From Bacillus methanolicus (GTDB taxonomy: Bacteria > Bacillota > Bacilli > Bacillales > Cytobacillaceae), in assembly GCF_008764295.1 (NCBI RefSeq), contig NZ_VTQX01000027.1:1-53556 (forward strand): a stretch of DNA of 53,556 nt, in the 5' to 3' direction. The notes under the pieces were generated by a model. That model ran no database searches. It was not told where the DNA came from and saw only the letters and a program-made list of their open reading frames with translations. This document shows positions 28,615 through 38,459 of this stretch, in pieces. The translations under genes were made by a program, and so were the position numbers. The first letter of the stretch is position 1. Each line of letters begins with the position of its first letter.

Positions 28615-28642
28615 AAAGCAGCCGCTTAGGCTGCTTTCGTTT
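28615..28642 (+). terminator. Hairpin between ylzJ and spoIIIE
   Basis: AAAGCAGCC (28615-28623) pairs with GGCTGCTTT (28629-28637) around GCTTA, followed by CGTTTT. It ends the tepA-ylzJ transcript and may also attenuate spoIIIE transcripts begun at 28590. Confidence 0.7.
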
Positions 28643-28675
28643 TGAAAAAATAAATACAAGATTTAAGGTGATTGA

Positions 28676-31015
28676 ATGGCAAAAAGAAAACGTAGAAGAA
28701 GCACAAAGCAAAGTACACAGTTTAAGCGAACGATCCGCTTCGAGCTTATTGGTCTAATTTTAATTGCATTAGCAGCCATTTCAATTGCAGGATTAGGAGC
28801 TGTTGGAAGGGCGATTGTATTATTTTTCCGCTTTTTCACTGGTGAATGGTTTATGTTGTGTTTGCTGGCACTCGCCGTGTTAGGTGGATATTTTATTTGG
28901 AAAAGAGAAATTCCAAACTATTTTCATCGTAGACTAGTGGGAATTTATTTAATAGTGGCCTCACTTTTACTGTTAAGCCATGTTACCTTGTTTAATAATT
29001 TGTTAAACGATGGGAAATTTGCTGATCCGAGTGTGATTAAGAATACGTGGGAGCTTTTTTGGATGGAGGTAAACGGTGAAACGAGTACGACCGATCTTGG
29101 TGGAGGGATGGTCGGAGCGATATTGTTTGCCTTGTTTTACTTTTTATTTGATGAAGCAGGCTCAAAAATTATTGCTGCTGTTCTAATTATGATTGGAATT
29201 GTACTATTAACCGGTAAAACGTTTGGAGAGGCAGCGGTTAAGATGCTCCTCTCAGTTGGGAGATTTGTTAAAAATCAATGGCAAAAATTTATAGATGATT
29301 TGAAAGCAGCGAAGGAAAAAAAAATTGCTAAAAAAGAAGCAACTCGTGCGAAGGAACACGCACGGAGAGAACAACAAAATGAGGAAGAGTTGATTGTTCC
29401 ACATTCAGGTGAGCAGGTTTTAAGTGACCGGGAGGAGCAGTCCGAGCCGATCATTTCTAGCTTTGCAGAAAGAGCTTATGTACAATCTGAAGAAGAAATA
29501 CATAAAGAAAATGATCTAAAAGAGATGGAGTCCGCGGAGAATGATGAAGAACAAGCTCCGACAATTACCTTTACGGAAGTCGAGAATGTCGATTATGAGC
29601 TTCCCCCAATAAAATTATTAAAGCTACCGAGACAAACGGATCAGAGCGGTGAATATGAATTGATTCATGCTAATGCGGCAAAGCTTGAAAGAACATTTCA
29701 AAGCTTTGGCGTGAAGGCGAAGGTGACACAGGTTCATTTAGGTCCTGCTGTAACAAAGTATGAAGTACATCCGGATGTTGGAGTTAAGGTTAGCAAAATT
29801 GTTAGTCTAAGTGATGATTTAGCACTGGCTTTAGCGGCAAAGGATATTCGCATTGAGGCTCCTATCCCGGGTAAATCTGCGATTGGAATTGAAGTGCCAA
29901 ATTCTGAAGTGGCGATGGTTTCTTTAAGGGAAGTACTTGAATCAAAGCAAAATGATAAGCCGGACTCCAAATTAATGATTGGGTTAGGCCGTGATATTAC
30001 AGGGGAAGCCGTGCTGGCAGAATTAAATAAAATGCCGCATTTGCTCGTTGCTGGAGCAACAGGTAGTGGAAAAAGTGTTTGTATAAACGGTATTATTACC
30101 AGCATCCTTATGCGTGCTAAACCTCATGAAGTGAAGCTAATGATGATCGATCCGAAAATGGTCGAACTAAATGTATATAACGGAATCCCGCATTTGCTTG
30201 CGCCAGTGGTGACAAATGCGAAAAAAGCTTCACAAGCCTTGCAAAAGGTAGTAAGTGAAATGGAACGCCGCTATGAATTGTTTTCCCATACCGGGACGAG
30301 AAACATTGAAGGATATAATGATTATGTGAAGAAACATAATGCCGAGTCCGATGCAGAACAGCCTTTACTTCCATATATCGTAGTGATTGTCGATGAGTTG
30401 GCAGACTTGATGATGGTAGCATCATCGGATGTAGAGGATGCCATTACACGTCTCGCACAAATGGCACGTGCAGCTGGTATACATCTAATTATCGCTACAC
30501 AACGACCATCTGTTGATGTCATCACTGGGGTTATCAAAGCTAATATTCCATCACGAATTGCGTTTGCTGTTTCATCTACTACTGATTCCCGTACCATTTT
30601 GGATATGGGGGGTGCTGAGAAACTACTAGGAAGAGGAGATATGCTCTTTTTACCAGTTGGGGCTTCTAAACCAATACGTGTCCAAGGTGCGTTTTTATCA
30701 GATGACGAGGTTGAGGAAATTGTGGACTTTGTTATCGATCAGCAAAAAGCCCAGTATCAGGAAGAAATGATTCCAGATGATCTGCCAGAAACAACGTCTG
30801 AAGTTGAGGATGAGCTGTATAATGAAGCGGTGGAATTAATTCTTGAAATGCAAACAGCCTCAGTTTCAATGCTGCAAAGACGATTTCGTATTGGTTATAC
30901 GAGAGCGGCCAGATTGATAGATGAAATGGAGCTTAGGGGGGTAGTTGGACCCTATGAAGGCAGTAAGCCTCGCGCAGTATTGATGGACAAGCCTTCAGAA
31001 GAGGCAAGTTCTTAA
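28676..31015 (+). CDS. spoIIIE: DNA translocase SpoIIIE/FtsK
   Basis: A membrane-anchored DNA pump that moves the forespore chromosome through the sporulation septum. The 779-aa protein has about four N-terminal membrane segments (residues 20-175), a charged linker, then the motor with Walker A GATGSGKS (about 459) and Walker [12 protein letters not shown] (about 570). A C-terminal winged-helix gamma domain (about 710-770, [17 protein letters not shown]) reads polar DNA sequences. The length matches B. subtilis SpoIIIE (787 aa). AAGGTG lies upstream of ATG 28676. Confidence 0.97.
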   Translation: MAKRKRRRSTKQSTQFKRTIRFELIGLILIALAAISIAGLGAVGRAIVLFFRFFTGEWFMLCLLALAVLGGYFIWKREIPNYFHRRLVGIYLIVASLLLLSHVTLFNNLLNDGKFADPSVIKNTWELFWMEVNGETSTTDLGGGMVGAILFALFYFLFDEAGSKIIAAVLIMIGIVLLTGKTFGEAAVKMLLSVGRFVKNQWQKFIDDLKAAKEKKIAKKEATRAKEHARREQQNEEELIVPHSGEQVLSDREEQSEPIISSFAERAYVQSEEEIHKENDLKEMESAENDEEQAPTITFTEVENVDYELPPIKLLKLPRQTDQSGEYELIHANAAKLERTFQSFGVKAKVTQVHLGPAVTKYEVHPDVGVKVSKIVSLSDDLALALAAKDIRIEAPIPGKSAIGIEVPNSEVAMVSLREVLESKQNDKPDSKLMIGLGRDITGEAVLAELNKMPHLLVAGATGSGKSVCINGIITSILMRAKPHEVKLMMIDPKMVELNVYNGIPHLLAPVVTNAKKASQALQKVVSEMERRYELFSHTGTRNIEGYNDYVKKHNAESDAEQPLLPYIVVIVDELADLMMVASSDVEDAITRLAQMARAAGIHLIIATQRPSVDVITGVIKANIPSRIAFAVSSTTDSRTILDMGGAEKLLGRGDMLFLPVGASKPIRVQGAFLSDDEVEEIVDFVIDQQKAQYQEEMIPDDLPETTSEVEDELYNEAVELILEMQTASVSMLQRRFRIGYTRAARLIDEMELRGVVGPYEGSKPRAVLMDKPSEEASS

Positions 31016-31155
31016 ATGCGTTATACTATTGAAATCCCTTCCTCCATTTTGCATAGAAAGGCTCATGATGTCTATCATTGCAAGGTTTTGTAAATATTTT
31101 TGACGTAAAATTTGTAGAATCTTGTCTTTCTCTATTTATTTATGAACTGAAAAAT

Positions 31156-31163
31156 GGTATAGT
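31156..31163 (+). promoter_or_regulatory. Possible -10 of the ymfC promoter (TATAGT)
   Basis: TGGTATAGT at 31155-31163 is an extended -10 with one mismatch and only a weak -35. The 18-bp palindrome lies about 26 bp downstream, within the expected leader. Confidence 0.5.
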
Positions 31164-31188
31164 ATTTTCGATTAGTAGGAATGATTAT

Positions 31189-31206
31189 ACATCAGAGGTC
31201 TGATGT
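31189..31206. promoter_or_regulatory. Perfect 18-bp palindrome, candidate operator for the GntR regulator
   Basis: ACATCAGA-GG-TCTGATGT is a perfect inverted repeat of two 8-bp arms. It lies 31 bp before the GntR gene and just downstream of a likely promoter, where bound repressor would block transcription. A matching half site (CTGATGT, 31976-31982) is found just before the lipoprotein gene. Autoregulation by the YmfC-type protein is an inference. Confidence 0.5.
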
Positions 31207-31237
31207 CTTGGAGAAAATTGGTTGGAGGAAGTAAAGG

Positions 31238-31963
31238 ATGTCCATCAAATCAGATAACAGACATTTATATTTACAGGTGATTGATCGGATTAAACAGGAT
31301 ATCGAAAAAGGGATTTACAAAGAGAAAGAGCAGTTGCCCTCTGAATTTGACTTGGCAAAGCTTTTAGGAGTAAGTCGGGCAACGCTTAGAGAGGCATTGC
31401 GAATCCTTGAAGAAGAGAATGTGATTATCCGACGCCATGGTGTGGGGACATTCGTTAATGCTAAACCTTTATTTTCTTCTGGAATTGAACAGCTTAATAG
31501 TGTAACGAATATGATTGTTCAAGTCGGAATGAAGCCAGGTACCATTTTTCTAAGCTCAGATACTCAAAGTGCAACCGAGGAGGATATCCGTCGATTTTCA
31601 TGTTCTGAGGATGATGAAATTTTTGTGATGGAAAGAGTTCGAACGGCAAATGGAGAACCGGTCGTCTATTGCGTGGATCATGTACCGCATCATTATTTAC
31701 CAAAAACCTTTTCACATGAGAGGGAATCACTTTTCCATGTATTAGAAGAGACTTCACAAAGAAAAATTACATACGCCATTGCCGAAATTGAACCGCTTGG
31801 ATATCATGAGCGAATTTCACCAATACTAGAATGTGACCCCGAAACGGCATTGCTTGTTTTAAAGCAAATGCATTTCGACGAAAAGGATATGCCGATTCTT
31901 TACTCGGTTAATTACTTTCGAGCAGACAAGTTTAGCTTTCATGTTTTGCGAAAGAGAATTTAA
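31238..31963 (+). CDS. ymfC: GntR/HutC family transcriptional regulator (YmfC-like)
   Basis: A 241-aa regulator with an N-terminal winged helix (residues 8-75, including [22 protein letters not shown] and GVGTFV) and a C-terminal UTRA ligand-binding domain of the HutC type. The ligand is unknown. It follows spoIIIE, as ymfC does in B. subtilis, and immediately precedes a BMP-type nucleoside importer, so control of that importer is the natural guess. GGAGG precedes the ATG. Confidence 0.9.
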   Translation: MSIKSDNRHLYLQVIDRIKQDIEKGIYKEKEQLPSEFDLAKLLGVSRATLREALRILEEENVIIRRHGVGTFVNAKPLFSSGIEQLNSVTNMIVQVGMKPGTIFLSSDTQSATEEDIRRFSCSEDDEIFVMERVRTANGEPVVYCVDHVPHHYLPKTFSHERESLFHVLEETSQRKITYAIAEIEPLGYHERISPILECDPETALLVLKQMHFDEKDMPILYSVNYFRADKFSFHVLRKRI

Positions 31964-32018
31964 GCTGAAAATGTCCTGATGTTAATCTACTAAATCAAAT
32001 TTATAGGGGGTACAAACC

Positions 32019-33128
32019 TTGAAAAAGCGTAAATTTGGATTAGCTTTATCACTCGTACTTGCTGCAGGAACAATTTTAGGTGCTTGTGGAAACAACGAAA
32101 GTGAACAAGGCGGCGGAGATGAAGGAAATGCAAATGAAGCATCCGACTTCAAAGTAGGTCTTGTAACAGACACTGGTGGGGTAGATGATAAATCATTTAA
32201 CCAATCTGCGTGGGAAGGTTTAAAGAAGTTTGGTGAAGAAGAAGGCTTAACAGAAAATGAAGGGTATCGTTACCTTCAATCAGAAAAAGAAGCTGATTAT
32301 ATTCCGAATTTGAGTCAATTTGCTGAAAATGGATTTGATGTTACTTTTGCAGTAGGATTTTTACTAGCTGATGCGGTTAAAGCATCTGCAGAGCAAAATG
32401 AAAACGCACATTTTGCGTTAATCGATAGTCTTTTATCAGATGAAAACGGAGAGCCAGTGTGGTTAAATAATGTTTCTAATGTTACATTTGATGAGCATAG
32501 TGGTTCATTCCTAGTTGGTGTAATCGCTGCAAAGCATACGAAATCAAAGAAACTTGGTTTTGTTGGTGGAGTTGATTCACCACTAATCAAAAAGTTTGAA
32601 AACGGCTTTAAAGCTGGTGTTAAATCAGTTGACCCTACTATTGAAATCGTTGTTCAATATGCTGGTGACTTTAACAAGCCTGAAAATGGTACAAGCATTG
32701 CTTCCACAATGTATAGTGGTGGAGTAGACATCATTTATCATGCAGCTGGTGGTACTGGTAATGGAGTATTCACTGAAGCGAAAAACCGTAAAGCAAACAA
32801 TGAAGATGTATGGGTAATCGGGGTTGACCGTGACCAACATGAAGAAGGACTTCCAGAAAACGTAACATTAACTTCAATGGTTAAACGTGTTGACAATGCT
32901 GTTTATGAAATTTCTAAAATGGCATTAGAAGGTAACTTCCCTGGTGGAAAAGAAACCGTGTTCGGTCTTGCTGAAGAAGGAGTAGGAATCGCTCCAACAA
33001 CGGAAAACGTAAGCCAAGAGGCACTTGATTTAGTGGAAGAATTTAAACAAAAAATCCTTGATGGGGAAATTGAAGTACCTAAAACGGATGAAGAATTTGA
33101 AGCATTCGAAGCTTCACTATCACAATAA
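32019..33128 (+). CDS. BMP-family ABC transporter substrate-binding lipoprotein
   Basis: A 369-aa basic-membrane-protein (BMP/PnrA, NupN-like) lipoprotein that captures nucleosides outside the cell. The signal peptide ends in the lipobox LGAC with Cys23, followed by an acidic linker. The mature part has VGLVTDTGGVDDKSFNQSAW and the ligand-site Asp of VIGVDRDQ. The start is TTG 32019 with ATAGGGGG (32003-32010) upstream. A terminator after it probably lets it be made in excess of the rest of the transporter. Confidence 0.92.
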   Translation: MKKRKFGLALSLVLAAGTILGACGNNESEQGGGDEGNANEASDFKVGLVTDTGGVDDKSFNQSAWEGLKKFGEEEGLTENEGYRYLQSEKEADYIPNLSQFAENGFDVTFAVGFLLADAVKASAEQNENAHFALIDSLLSDENGEPVWLNNVSNVTFDEHSGSFLVGVIAAKHTKSKKLGFVGGVDSPLIKKFENGFKAGVKSVDPTIEIVVQYAGDFNKPENGTSIASTMYSGGVDIIYHAAGGTGNGVFTEAKNRKANNEDVWVIGVDRDQHEEGLPENVTLTSMVKRVDNAVYEISKMALEGNFPGGKETVFGLAEEGVGIAPTTENVSQEALDLVEEFKQKILDGEIEVPKTDEEFEAFEASLSQ

Positions 33129-33465
33129 ATAAGAGATTCAATGTAAGGCTAGTGGCAACACAATCACTAGCCTTACTTTTCCGAGAAAAGGTTCTTTGGA
33201 AAGAATTAGAAGCGATGTTATTGCCTCATTTATTCTTTAGAAAAAGGCCTCAAAAGCAACATTTTAAACGTAAAAAAATGCTTAAATATAAAATGCATCG
33301 GTCAACTGAAGAATAAATGAGCCAATAAACAACGAGCTGATCACGTCCTTAAAGCTATGAGAACGTTCGTTCAATACATATTTTACTTGGCACGTTTGAT
33401 ATCGATTTGTTGTTTAGTAGGATCTAAAAGTGATAATTTTTCCATTCAAATGGGGAGTGATATTG
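33129..33465. other. Lipoprotein-ATPase intergenic region
   Basis: About 340 bp. The first part is a strong terminator (33143-33180); the rest is AT-rich with no coding frame and no clear promoter, so the ATPase and permease genes may depend on read-through. Confidence 0.5.
33143..33180 (+). terminator. Terminator between lipoprotein and ATPase genes
   Basis: A perfect 12-bp stem (GTAAGGCTAGTG with CACTAGCCTTAC) with a 10-nt loop, then TTTT. In ABC importer operons such a site often gives a partial stop and so more binding protein than ATPase. Confidence 0.82.
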
Positions 33466-34992
33466 GTGGAATACGTAATCGAAATGAATGGCATTCGAAA
33501 GGAGTTTCCAGGCATCGTTGCAAACGATAATATTACCTTACAAGTTAAGCAGGGAGAAATTCATGCATTGCTTGGGGAAAATGGTGCTGGGAAATCGACC
33601 TTAATGAATGTTCTTTTCGGTTTATATCAACCGGAAAAAGGAGAAATAAAGGTTAAAGGTGAACCCGTTAAAATTACCGATCCGAATGTGGCAAACCGCT
33701 TAGGAATAGGAATGGTACACCAGCATTTTATGCTTGTCCATAATTTTACGGTCACGGAGAACATCATTCTGGGCAGTGAGCCTACCGTTGCTGGGAAAAT
33801 CAATATTAAAGATGCGGCAAAGAAGGTTGAGGAACTTTCAAAAAGATATGGCCTTGCTGTCGATCCGTACGCTAAAATCGAGGATATTTCGGTAGGAATG
33901 CAGCAGCGCGTTGAAATTTTAAAAACGCTTTACCGAGGGGCAGAGATTTTAATTTTTGATGAACCAACAGCAGTATTAACTCCGCAGGAAATTAAGGAGC
34001 TTATCCAAATAATGGGCAAGCTAGTTGCTGAAGGAAAGTCGATCATCTTAATTACGCACAAACTTAAGGAAATCATGGAGGTTTGTGATCGCTGTACCGT
34101 TATTCGTAAGGGAAAAGGAATCGGAACAGTGAATGTTGCAGAAACGAATCCTGATGAGCTTGCTTCCTTAATGGTAGGACGCGAGGTTCATTTCAAAGTA
34201 GATAAAGAGGATGCAAAGCCTCAAGAAGTCGTGCTGCAGATTAAAGATTTAGTTGTCACCGATGCGAGAAATATTCCTAGTGTAAACGGACTGGACTTAG
34301 AAGTGCAAGCTGGGGAAATATTAGGAATCGCAGGGGTTGATGGAAACGGTCAATCTGAACTTATTGAAGGAATTACAGGTCTAAGGAAGATAAAAGCAGG
34401 GAGCATAAAAATTAATGGGAAGGAAACCTCCCACCTAAGCACTCGTAAAATCACTGAAACAGGGGTTGGACATATTCCAGAGGATCGCCATAAACATGGA
34501 TTGGTACTTGATTATACAGTAGGGGAAAACATCGTCTTACAGACCTATTATCAAAAGCCGTACTCAAATTCTGGTATTTTAAATTACAATAAAATCTATG
34601 AAAAAGCAAAATCCTTAATTGCGGAATACGATGTTCGAACACCTTCAGAATACACACCTTCCCGAGCTTTATCTGGTGGGAACCAACAGAAGGCAATTAT
34701 TGCGAGAGAAGTCGATCGCAGTCCAAGTTTATTAATCGCAGCCCAGCCTACAAGGGGACTAGACGTCGGCGCAATTGAATTTATCCACTCCAAGCTGATT
34801 GAAGAACGGGATAAAGGCAGAGCCGTGCTATTAATTTCATTTGAACTGGATGAAATCATGAATTTAAGTGATCGAATTGCAGTTATATATGAAGGTAAAA
34901 TCGTTGATATAGTAGACCCTAAAGAAACAACAGAGCAGGAGTTAGGGCTATTAATGGCTGGTGGCAAGAGAGAAAGAGAAGGTGTTTCATAA
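33466..34992 (+). CDS. Nucleoside ABC transporter ATP-binding protein (NupO-like)
   Basis: A 508-aa double ABC ATPase. The first cassette has Walker A GENGAGKST, the signature ISVGMQQR and Walker B LIFDEPTAVLTP. The second has a degenerate Walker A (GVDGNGQSE), signature LSGGNQQK and AAQPTRGLD. This build is typical of ribose and BMP-type nucleoside importers such as B. subtilis NupO. I use GTG 33466 with GGGGAG 8 nt upstream (TTG at 33463 is also possible); a 12-codon extension upstream lacks a site. The stop overlaps the next ATG by one base. Confidence 0.9.
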   Translation: MEYVIEMNGIRKEFPGIVANDNITLQVKQGEIHALLGENGAGKSTLMNVLFGLYQPEKGEIKVKGEPVKITDPNVANRLGIGMVHQHFMLVHNFTVTENIILGSEPTVAGKINIKDAAKKVEELSKRYGLAVDPYAKIEDISVGMQQRVEILKTLYRGAEILIFDEPTAVLTPQEIKELIQIMGKLVAEGKSIILITHKLKEIMEVCDRCTVIRKGKGIGTVNVAETNPDELASLMVGREVHFKVDKEDAKPQEVVLQIKDLVVTDARNIPSVNGLDLEVQAGEILGIAGVDGNGQSELIEGITGLRKIKAGSIKINGKETSHLSTRKITETGVGHIPEDRHKHGLVLDYTVGENIVLQTYYQKPYSNSGILNYNKIYEKAKSLIAEYDVRTPSEYTPSRALSGGNQQKAIIAREVDRSPSLLIAAQPTRGLDVGAIEFIHSKLIEERDKGRAVLLISFELDEIMNLSDRIAVIYEGKIVDIVDPKETTEQELGLLMAGGKREREGVS

Positions 34993-36050
34993 TGCAAAAA
35001 CTCCTGAAAAATGACAAGTTATTTAATATTGTTGTACCTATATTTTCAGCCATTTTAGGGATGCTTGTAGGAGCGTTCATCATGCTAATTGGTGGCTACG
35101 ATCCGGCGAAAGGCTTCAGCGCTTTATTCCAAGGAATGTTTGGAAGTCCAAAAAATATCGGGGAAATGATTCGTGCTGCTTCTCCACTGATTCTGGCTGG
35201 GCTTGCAGTTGGTTTTGCTTTTAAAACGGGCCTATTTAATATTGGGGTTGAAGGACAACTATTAGTAGGATGGTTAGCATCTGTTTATGTCGGCTATGCT
35301 CTCAATTTACCAGCAGTTATTCATATACCTGTAGCGATTCTAGCCGCGGCAATCGCAGGTGGGCTATGGGGGATGATTCCCGGATTTTTAAAAGCGAAGT
35401 TTAAGGTACATGAAGTCATTGTAACGATAATGTTAAACTATGTCGCGCTATATACTACAGCGGATATTATTAAAAGATATTTGTATGCAGGCAATGAGAA
35501 GTCATACAAAATTCAAGAATCAGCTTCCCTTTCATCTGGATTTCTATCTAATTTGACCGATGGTTCTCGTCTCCATTGGGGTATTTTGGCGGCCGTTTTA
35601 ATGGCAGTTATCATGTGGTTTCTTTTAGAGAAAACAACGACTGGCTATGAATTAAAGGCAGTTGGGTTTAACCGCCATGCTTCACAATATGCAGGTATGA
35701 ATGTTTCCAAGAATATTGTCTTTTCCATGACCATTTCCGGAGCATTTGCAGGAATTGCTGGAGCGATGGAAGGATTGGGAACATTTCAAAATATGACGGT
35801 GCTTTCTGCATTTACGGGAACGGGATTCGATGGAATCGCTGTTGCCCTATTAGGGGCAAATAATCCGTTCGGGATTATTATTGCTGGAGTATTATTTGGA
35901 GGTTTGAATACAGCAGCGCCGCAAATGAATTTCAATGCGAATGTCCCTTCAGAACTTGTTGAGATTATTATTGCCTTAATTATTTTCTTTGTTGCATCTA
36001 GTTATTTAATCCGCTTATTACTTACACGCTTTAGCAAGGAGGGGAAATAA
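34992..36050 (+). CDS. Nucleoside ABC transporter permease 1 (NupP-like)
   Basis: A 352-aa integral membrane protein of the BPD_transp_2 type with about eight to ten hydrophobic segments; GLAVGFAFKTGLFNIGVEGQL is the family's loop motif (about residues 71-91). It pairs with the next permease to form the channel. It overlaps the ATPase stop by one base (TAATG). Confidence 0.92.
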   Translation: MQKLLKNDKLFNIVVPIFSAILGMLVGAFIMLIGGYDPAKGFSALFQGMFGSPKNIGEMIRAASPLILAGLAVGFAFKTGLFNIGVEGQLLVGWLASVYVGYALNLPAVIHIPVAILAAAIAGGLWGMIPGFLKAKFKVHEVIVTIMLNYVALYTTADIIKRYLYAGNEKSYKIQESASLSSGFLSNLTDGSRLHWGILAAVLMAVIMWFLLEKTTTGYELKAVGFNRHASQYAGMNVSKNIVFSMTISGAFAGIAGAMEGLGTFQNMTVLSAFTGTGFDGIAVALLGANNPFGIIIAGVLFGGLNTAAPQMNFNANVPSELVEIIIALIIFFVASSYLIRLLLTRFSKEGK

Positions 36051-36051
36051 C

Positions 36052-37011
36052 ATGAGCTTTTTAGATATTTTGGTGATTATTATTCCCGCTACGTTGTATA
36101 CAGCAGCTCCCCTCATTTTTACTGCTCTTGGTGGAGTATTGAGTGAACGCTCAGGCGTTGTAAATATCGGTCTTGAAGGGCTTATGTTATTTGGAGCTTT
36201 TGCAGGTGTTGTGACAACTTTAACTCTTCAAGACAGTGTGGGTGCGGCTGCACCATGGATTGCGATCGTTGTTGCAGCGATTGCTTCCGGGATCTTTTCT
36301 CTTGTACATGCTGTCGCAAGTATTACTTTCCGTGCAGATCAAACGGTATCAGGAGTAGCGATCAACATGCTGGCGGCTGGACTAACCCTTTTCTTAATTA
36401 GAAGAATTTACAATAAAGGGCAAACTGATTTTGTTGATTACCGCATTAACAAGCAGGATGTTCCGTTTTTATCGGATATTCCGGTTATTGGTGACATTTT
36501 CTTTTCACGTATTCCTTATACATCCTATATTGCCATTTTCGTTGCCATTATAGTTTGGTATATTGTTTTCAAAACACCATTTGGTTTACGGCTCCGCTCC
36601 GTTGGTGAACATCCAATGGCTGCCGATACAATGGGGATTAATGTGAATCGCATGCGCTATATTGGAGTTGTTTTATCTGGTGTATTTGCCGGAATTGGTG
36701 GTTCTGTTTACGCGCTTTCGATTTCTGGTAACTTTACAGGACATACGATTGCTGGGCAAGGATTCCTAGCTTTAGCTGCGATGATCTTTGGTAAATGGCA
36801 TCCAATCGGGGCGATGGGAGCTGCGCTATTTTTTGGATTTGCAACTTCCTTAAGTATCACTGGAGCACAAATTCCACTGCTTCAAAATATTCCATCAGTA
36901 TTTTTAATTATCGCACCATATGTGTTAACGATTTTGGCGCTAACTGGGTTTGTTGGTCGTGCAGATGCTCCAAAAGCTTCAGGGATTCCTTATGTTAAAG
37001 GACAACGCTAA
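36052..37011 (+). CDS. Nucleoside ABC transporter permease 2 (NupQ-like)
   Basis: A 319-aa integral membrane protein, the second BPD_transp_2 permease, with LSERSGVVNIGLEGLML near residue 32 and GxxxHPMAADTMGIN later. It begins 1 bp after the first permease stop with AGGAGGGG upstream. The four-gene set is complete, so this looks like a working importer. A terminator closes the operon. Confidence 0.92.
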   Translation: MSFLDILVIIIPATLYTAAPLIFTALGGVLSERSGVVNIGLEGLMLFGAFAGVVTTLTLQDSVGAAAPWIAIVVAAIASGIFSLVHAVASITFRADQTVSGVAINMLAAGLTLFLIRRIYNKGQTDFVDYRINKQDVPFLSDIPVIGDIFFSRIPYTSYIAIFVAIIVWYIVFKTPFGLRLRSVGEHPMAADTMGINVNRMRYIGVVLSGVFAGIGGSVYALSISGNFTGHTIAGQGFLALAAMIFGKWHPIGAMGAALFFGFATSLSITGAQIPLLQNIPSVFLIIAPYVLTILALTGFVGRADAPKASGIPYVKGQR

Positions 37012-37021
37012 TAGTAATTTT

Positions 37022-37046
37022 GACCTGACATTTGTCAGGTCTTTTT
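37022..37046 (+). terminator. Intrinsic terminator after the nucleoside importer
   Basis: GACCTGACA pairs with TGTCAGGTC across a very short loop, followed by five T. Confidence 0.82.
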
Positions 37047-37178
37047 GATCCGAGGATGTTCTTCTACTTGAAATGGAAAATAGCGGCAAGGTATAGTAAT
37101 AATAACTTCTTGAAAGTTTACCGAATATTATTGGGTATGATAGTAAGGAGTATGTACGATGCTAAGGAGGATGTCTTA

Positions 37179-38459
37179 ATGACTGTAATATCAGAAACAG
37201 TGAAAGAAATGCAAGGCTACAATCTTCATATTGTAAAGACAGAAAAGTTTAAAACAAATACACTTGTTTGGAAAATGAAGGCTCCATTAAGCAAGAAAGA
37301 AGTGACACTGCGCGCATTATTGCCTTATGTTTTGCAGAGCAGTTCAAAAAAGTATCCATCCTCAACAAAATTAAGAACTTTTTTAGATGAATTATATGGA
37401 GCTAGCTTTTATGTCGATTTGGCCAAAAAAGGAGAATATCATGTTATTAGCTTCGCTTTAGAAATCGCCAACGAGAAGTTTTTATCTGATAAAACACCGC
37501 TTTTAAGGATAGGGATGGAATTTTTAGCGGAAATTTTGACAAATCCAAATGTTGCTAATGATGCTTTTGAGCAAGATACCGTTGAAAAGGAGAAACGTAC
37601 TCATAAGCAAAGAATCCAATCTAACTTTGATGATAAGATGAAATATTCAAGCACAAGACTAGTGGAGGAAATGTGTAAAGGGGAACGATATGCTCTTCAT
37701 GTCCATGGTGAAATGAATGAAGTGGACGGGATAACGGCACAAAGTTTATTTTCCTATTATAAAAAGGCATTTTCAGAGGATGAATTGGACTTATATGTAA
37801 TAGGGGACGTATCTGAAAATGAAGTAACAGCACTAGCAAACGAAAAAATGAAGTTTTCTCCCCGTCAGCCACAACTCCTTGATCGAAATGAAGTGGTCGG
37901 AGATCGTGAAGTAAAAACCATTAATGAAGTGCAGGATGTTAAGCAAGGGAAATTAAATATTGGCTTTCGAACAAATGTACTTTATGGCGATGAGGACTAT
38001 TATGCCCTTCAAGTGTTAAATGGAATTTACGGGGGCTTTTCTCATTCAAAGCTATTTATAAACGTTCGAGAAAAAGCCAGTTTAGCTTATTATGCAGCTA
38101 GCCGTTTGGAGAGCCACAAGGGATTGATGATGGTCATGTCGGGAATTGAACACAAAAATTATGATCAGGCAGTAGCGATTATTAATGAGCAAATGGTCGC
38201 TATGAAAAAAGGCGATTTTTCCGAACAGGAACTGGTACAAACAAAGGCAGTCATACGGAATCAGCTTTTAGAAACTGTAGATACGGCAAGGGGAATGATT
38301 GAAATCCTTTATCATAATGTCGTTTCCCATCAAAACATCACATTGGATCATTGGTTGGTACAAATGGAGAGAGCAACAAAGGAAGATATCGTAAAGGTTG
38401 CTCAGAAAATCCAGCTTGACACTGTTTACTTTTTAACGGGACAGGAGGCGATGCAATAA
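37179..38459 (+). CDS. ymfF: M16 peptidase-like protein YmfF (non-catalytic partner)
   Basis: A 426-aa member of the M16 superfamily without the zinc motif: the region where HxxEH should be reads FLDELYG. It likely forms a complex with YmfH, in which YmfH supplies the metal site, as in other paired M16 proteins. ATG 37179 has AAGGAGG (37164-37170) upstream; the frame is open 49 codons further, but that stretch begins inside a terminator. Its stop overlaps the ymfH start by one base. The physiological substrate is unknown. Confidence 0.9.
   Translation: MTVISETVKEMQGYNLHIVKTEKFKTNTLVWKMKAPLSKKEVTLRALLPYVLQSSSKKYPSSTKLRTFLDELYGASFYVDLAKKGEYHVISFALEIANEKFLSDKTPLLRIGMEFLAEILTNPNVANDAFEQDTVEKEKRTHKQRIQSNFDDKMKYSSTRLVEEMCKGERYALHVHGEMNEVDGITAQSLFSYYKKAFSEDELDLYVIGDVSENEVTALANEKMKFSPRQPQLLDRNEVVGDREVKTINEVQDVKQGKLNIGFRTNVLYGDEDYYALQVLNGIYGGFSHSKLFINVREKASLAYYAASRLESHKGLMMVMSGIEHKNYDQAVAIINEQMVAMKKGDFSEQELVQTKAVIRNQLLETVDTARGMIEILYHNVVSHQNITLDHWLVQMERATKEDIVKVAQKIQLDTVYFLTGQEAMQ

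Noticed and set aside
37032..37178. 49-codon N-terminal extension of ymfF
   Set aside because: It begins inside the terminator of the nucleoside importer; ATG 37179 has a strong site and gives the family length.
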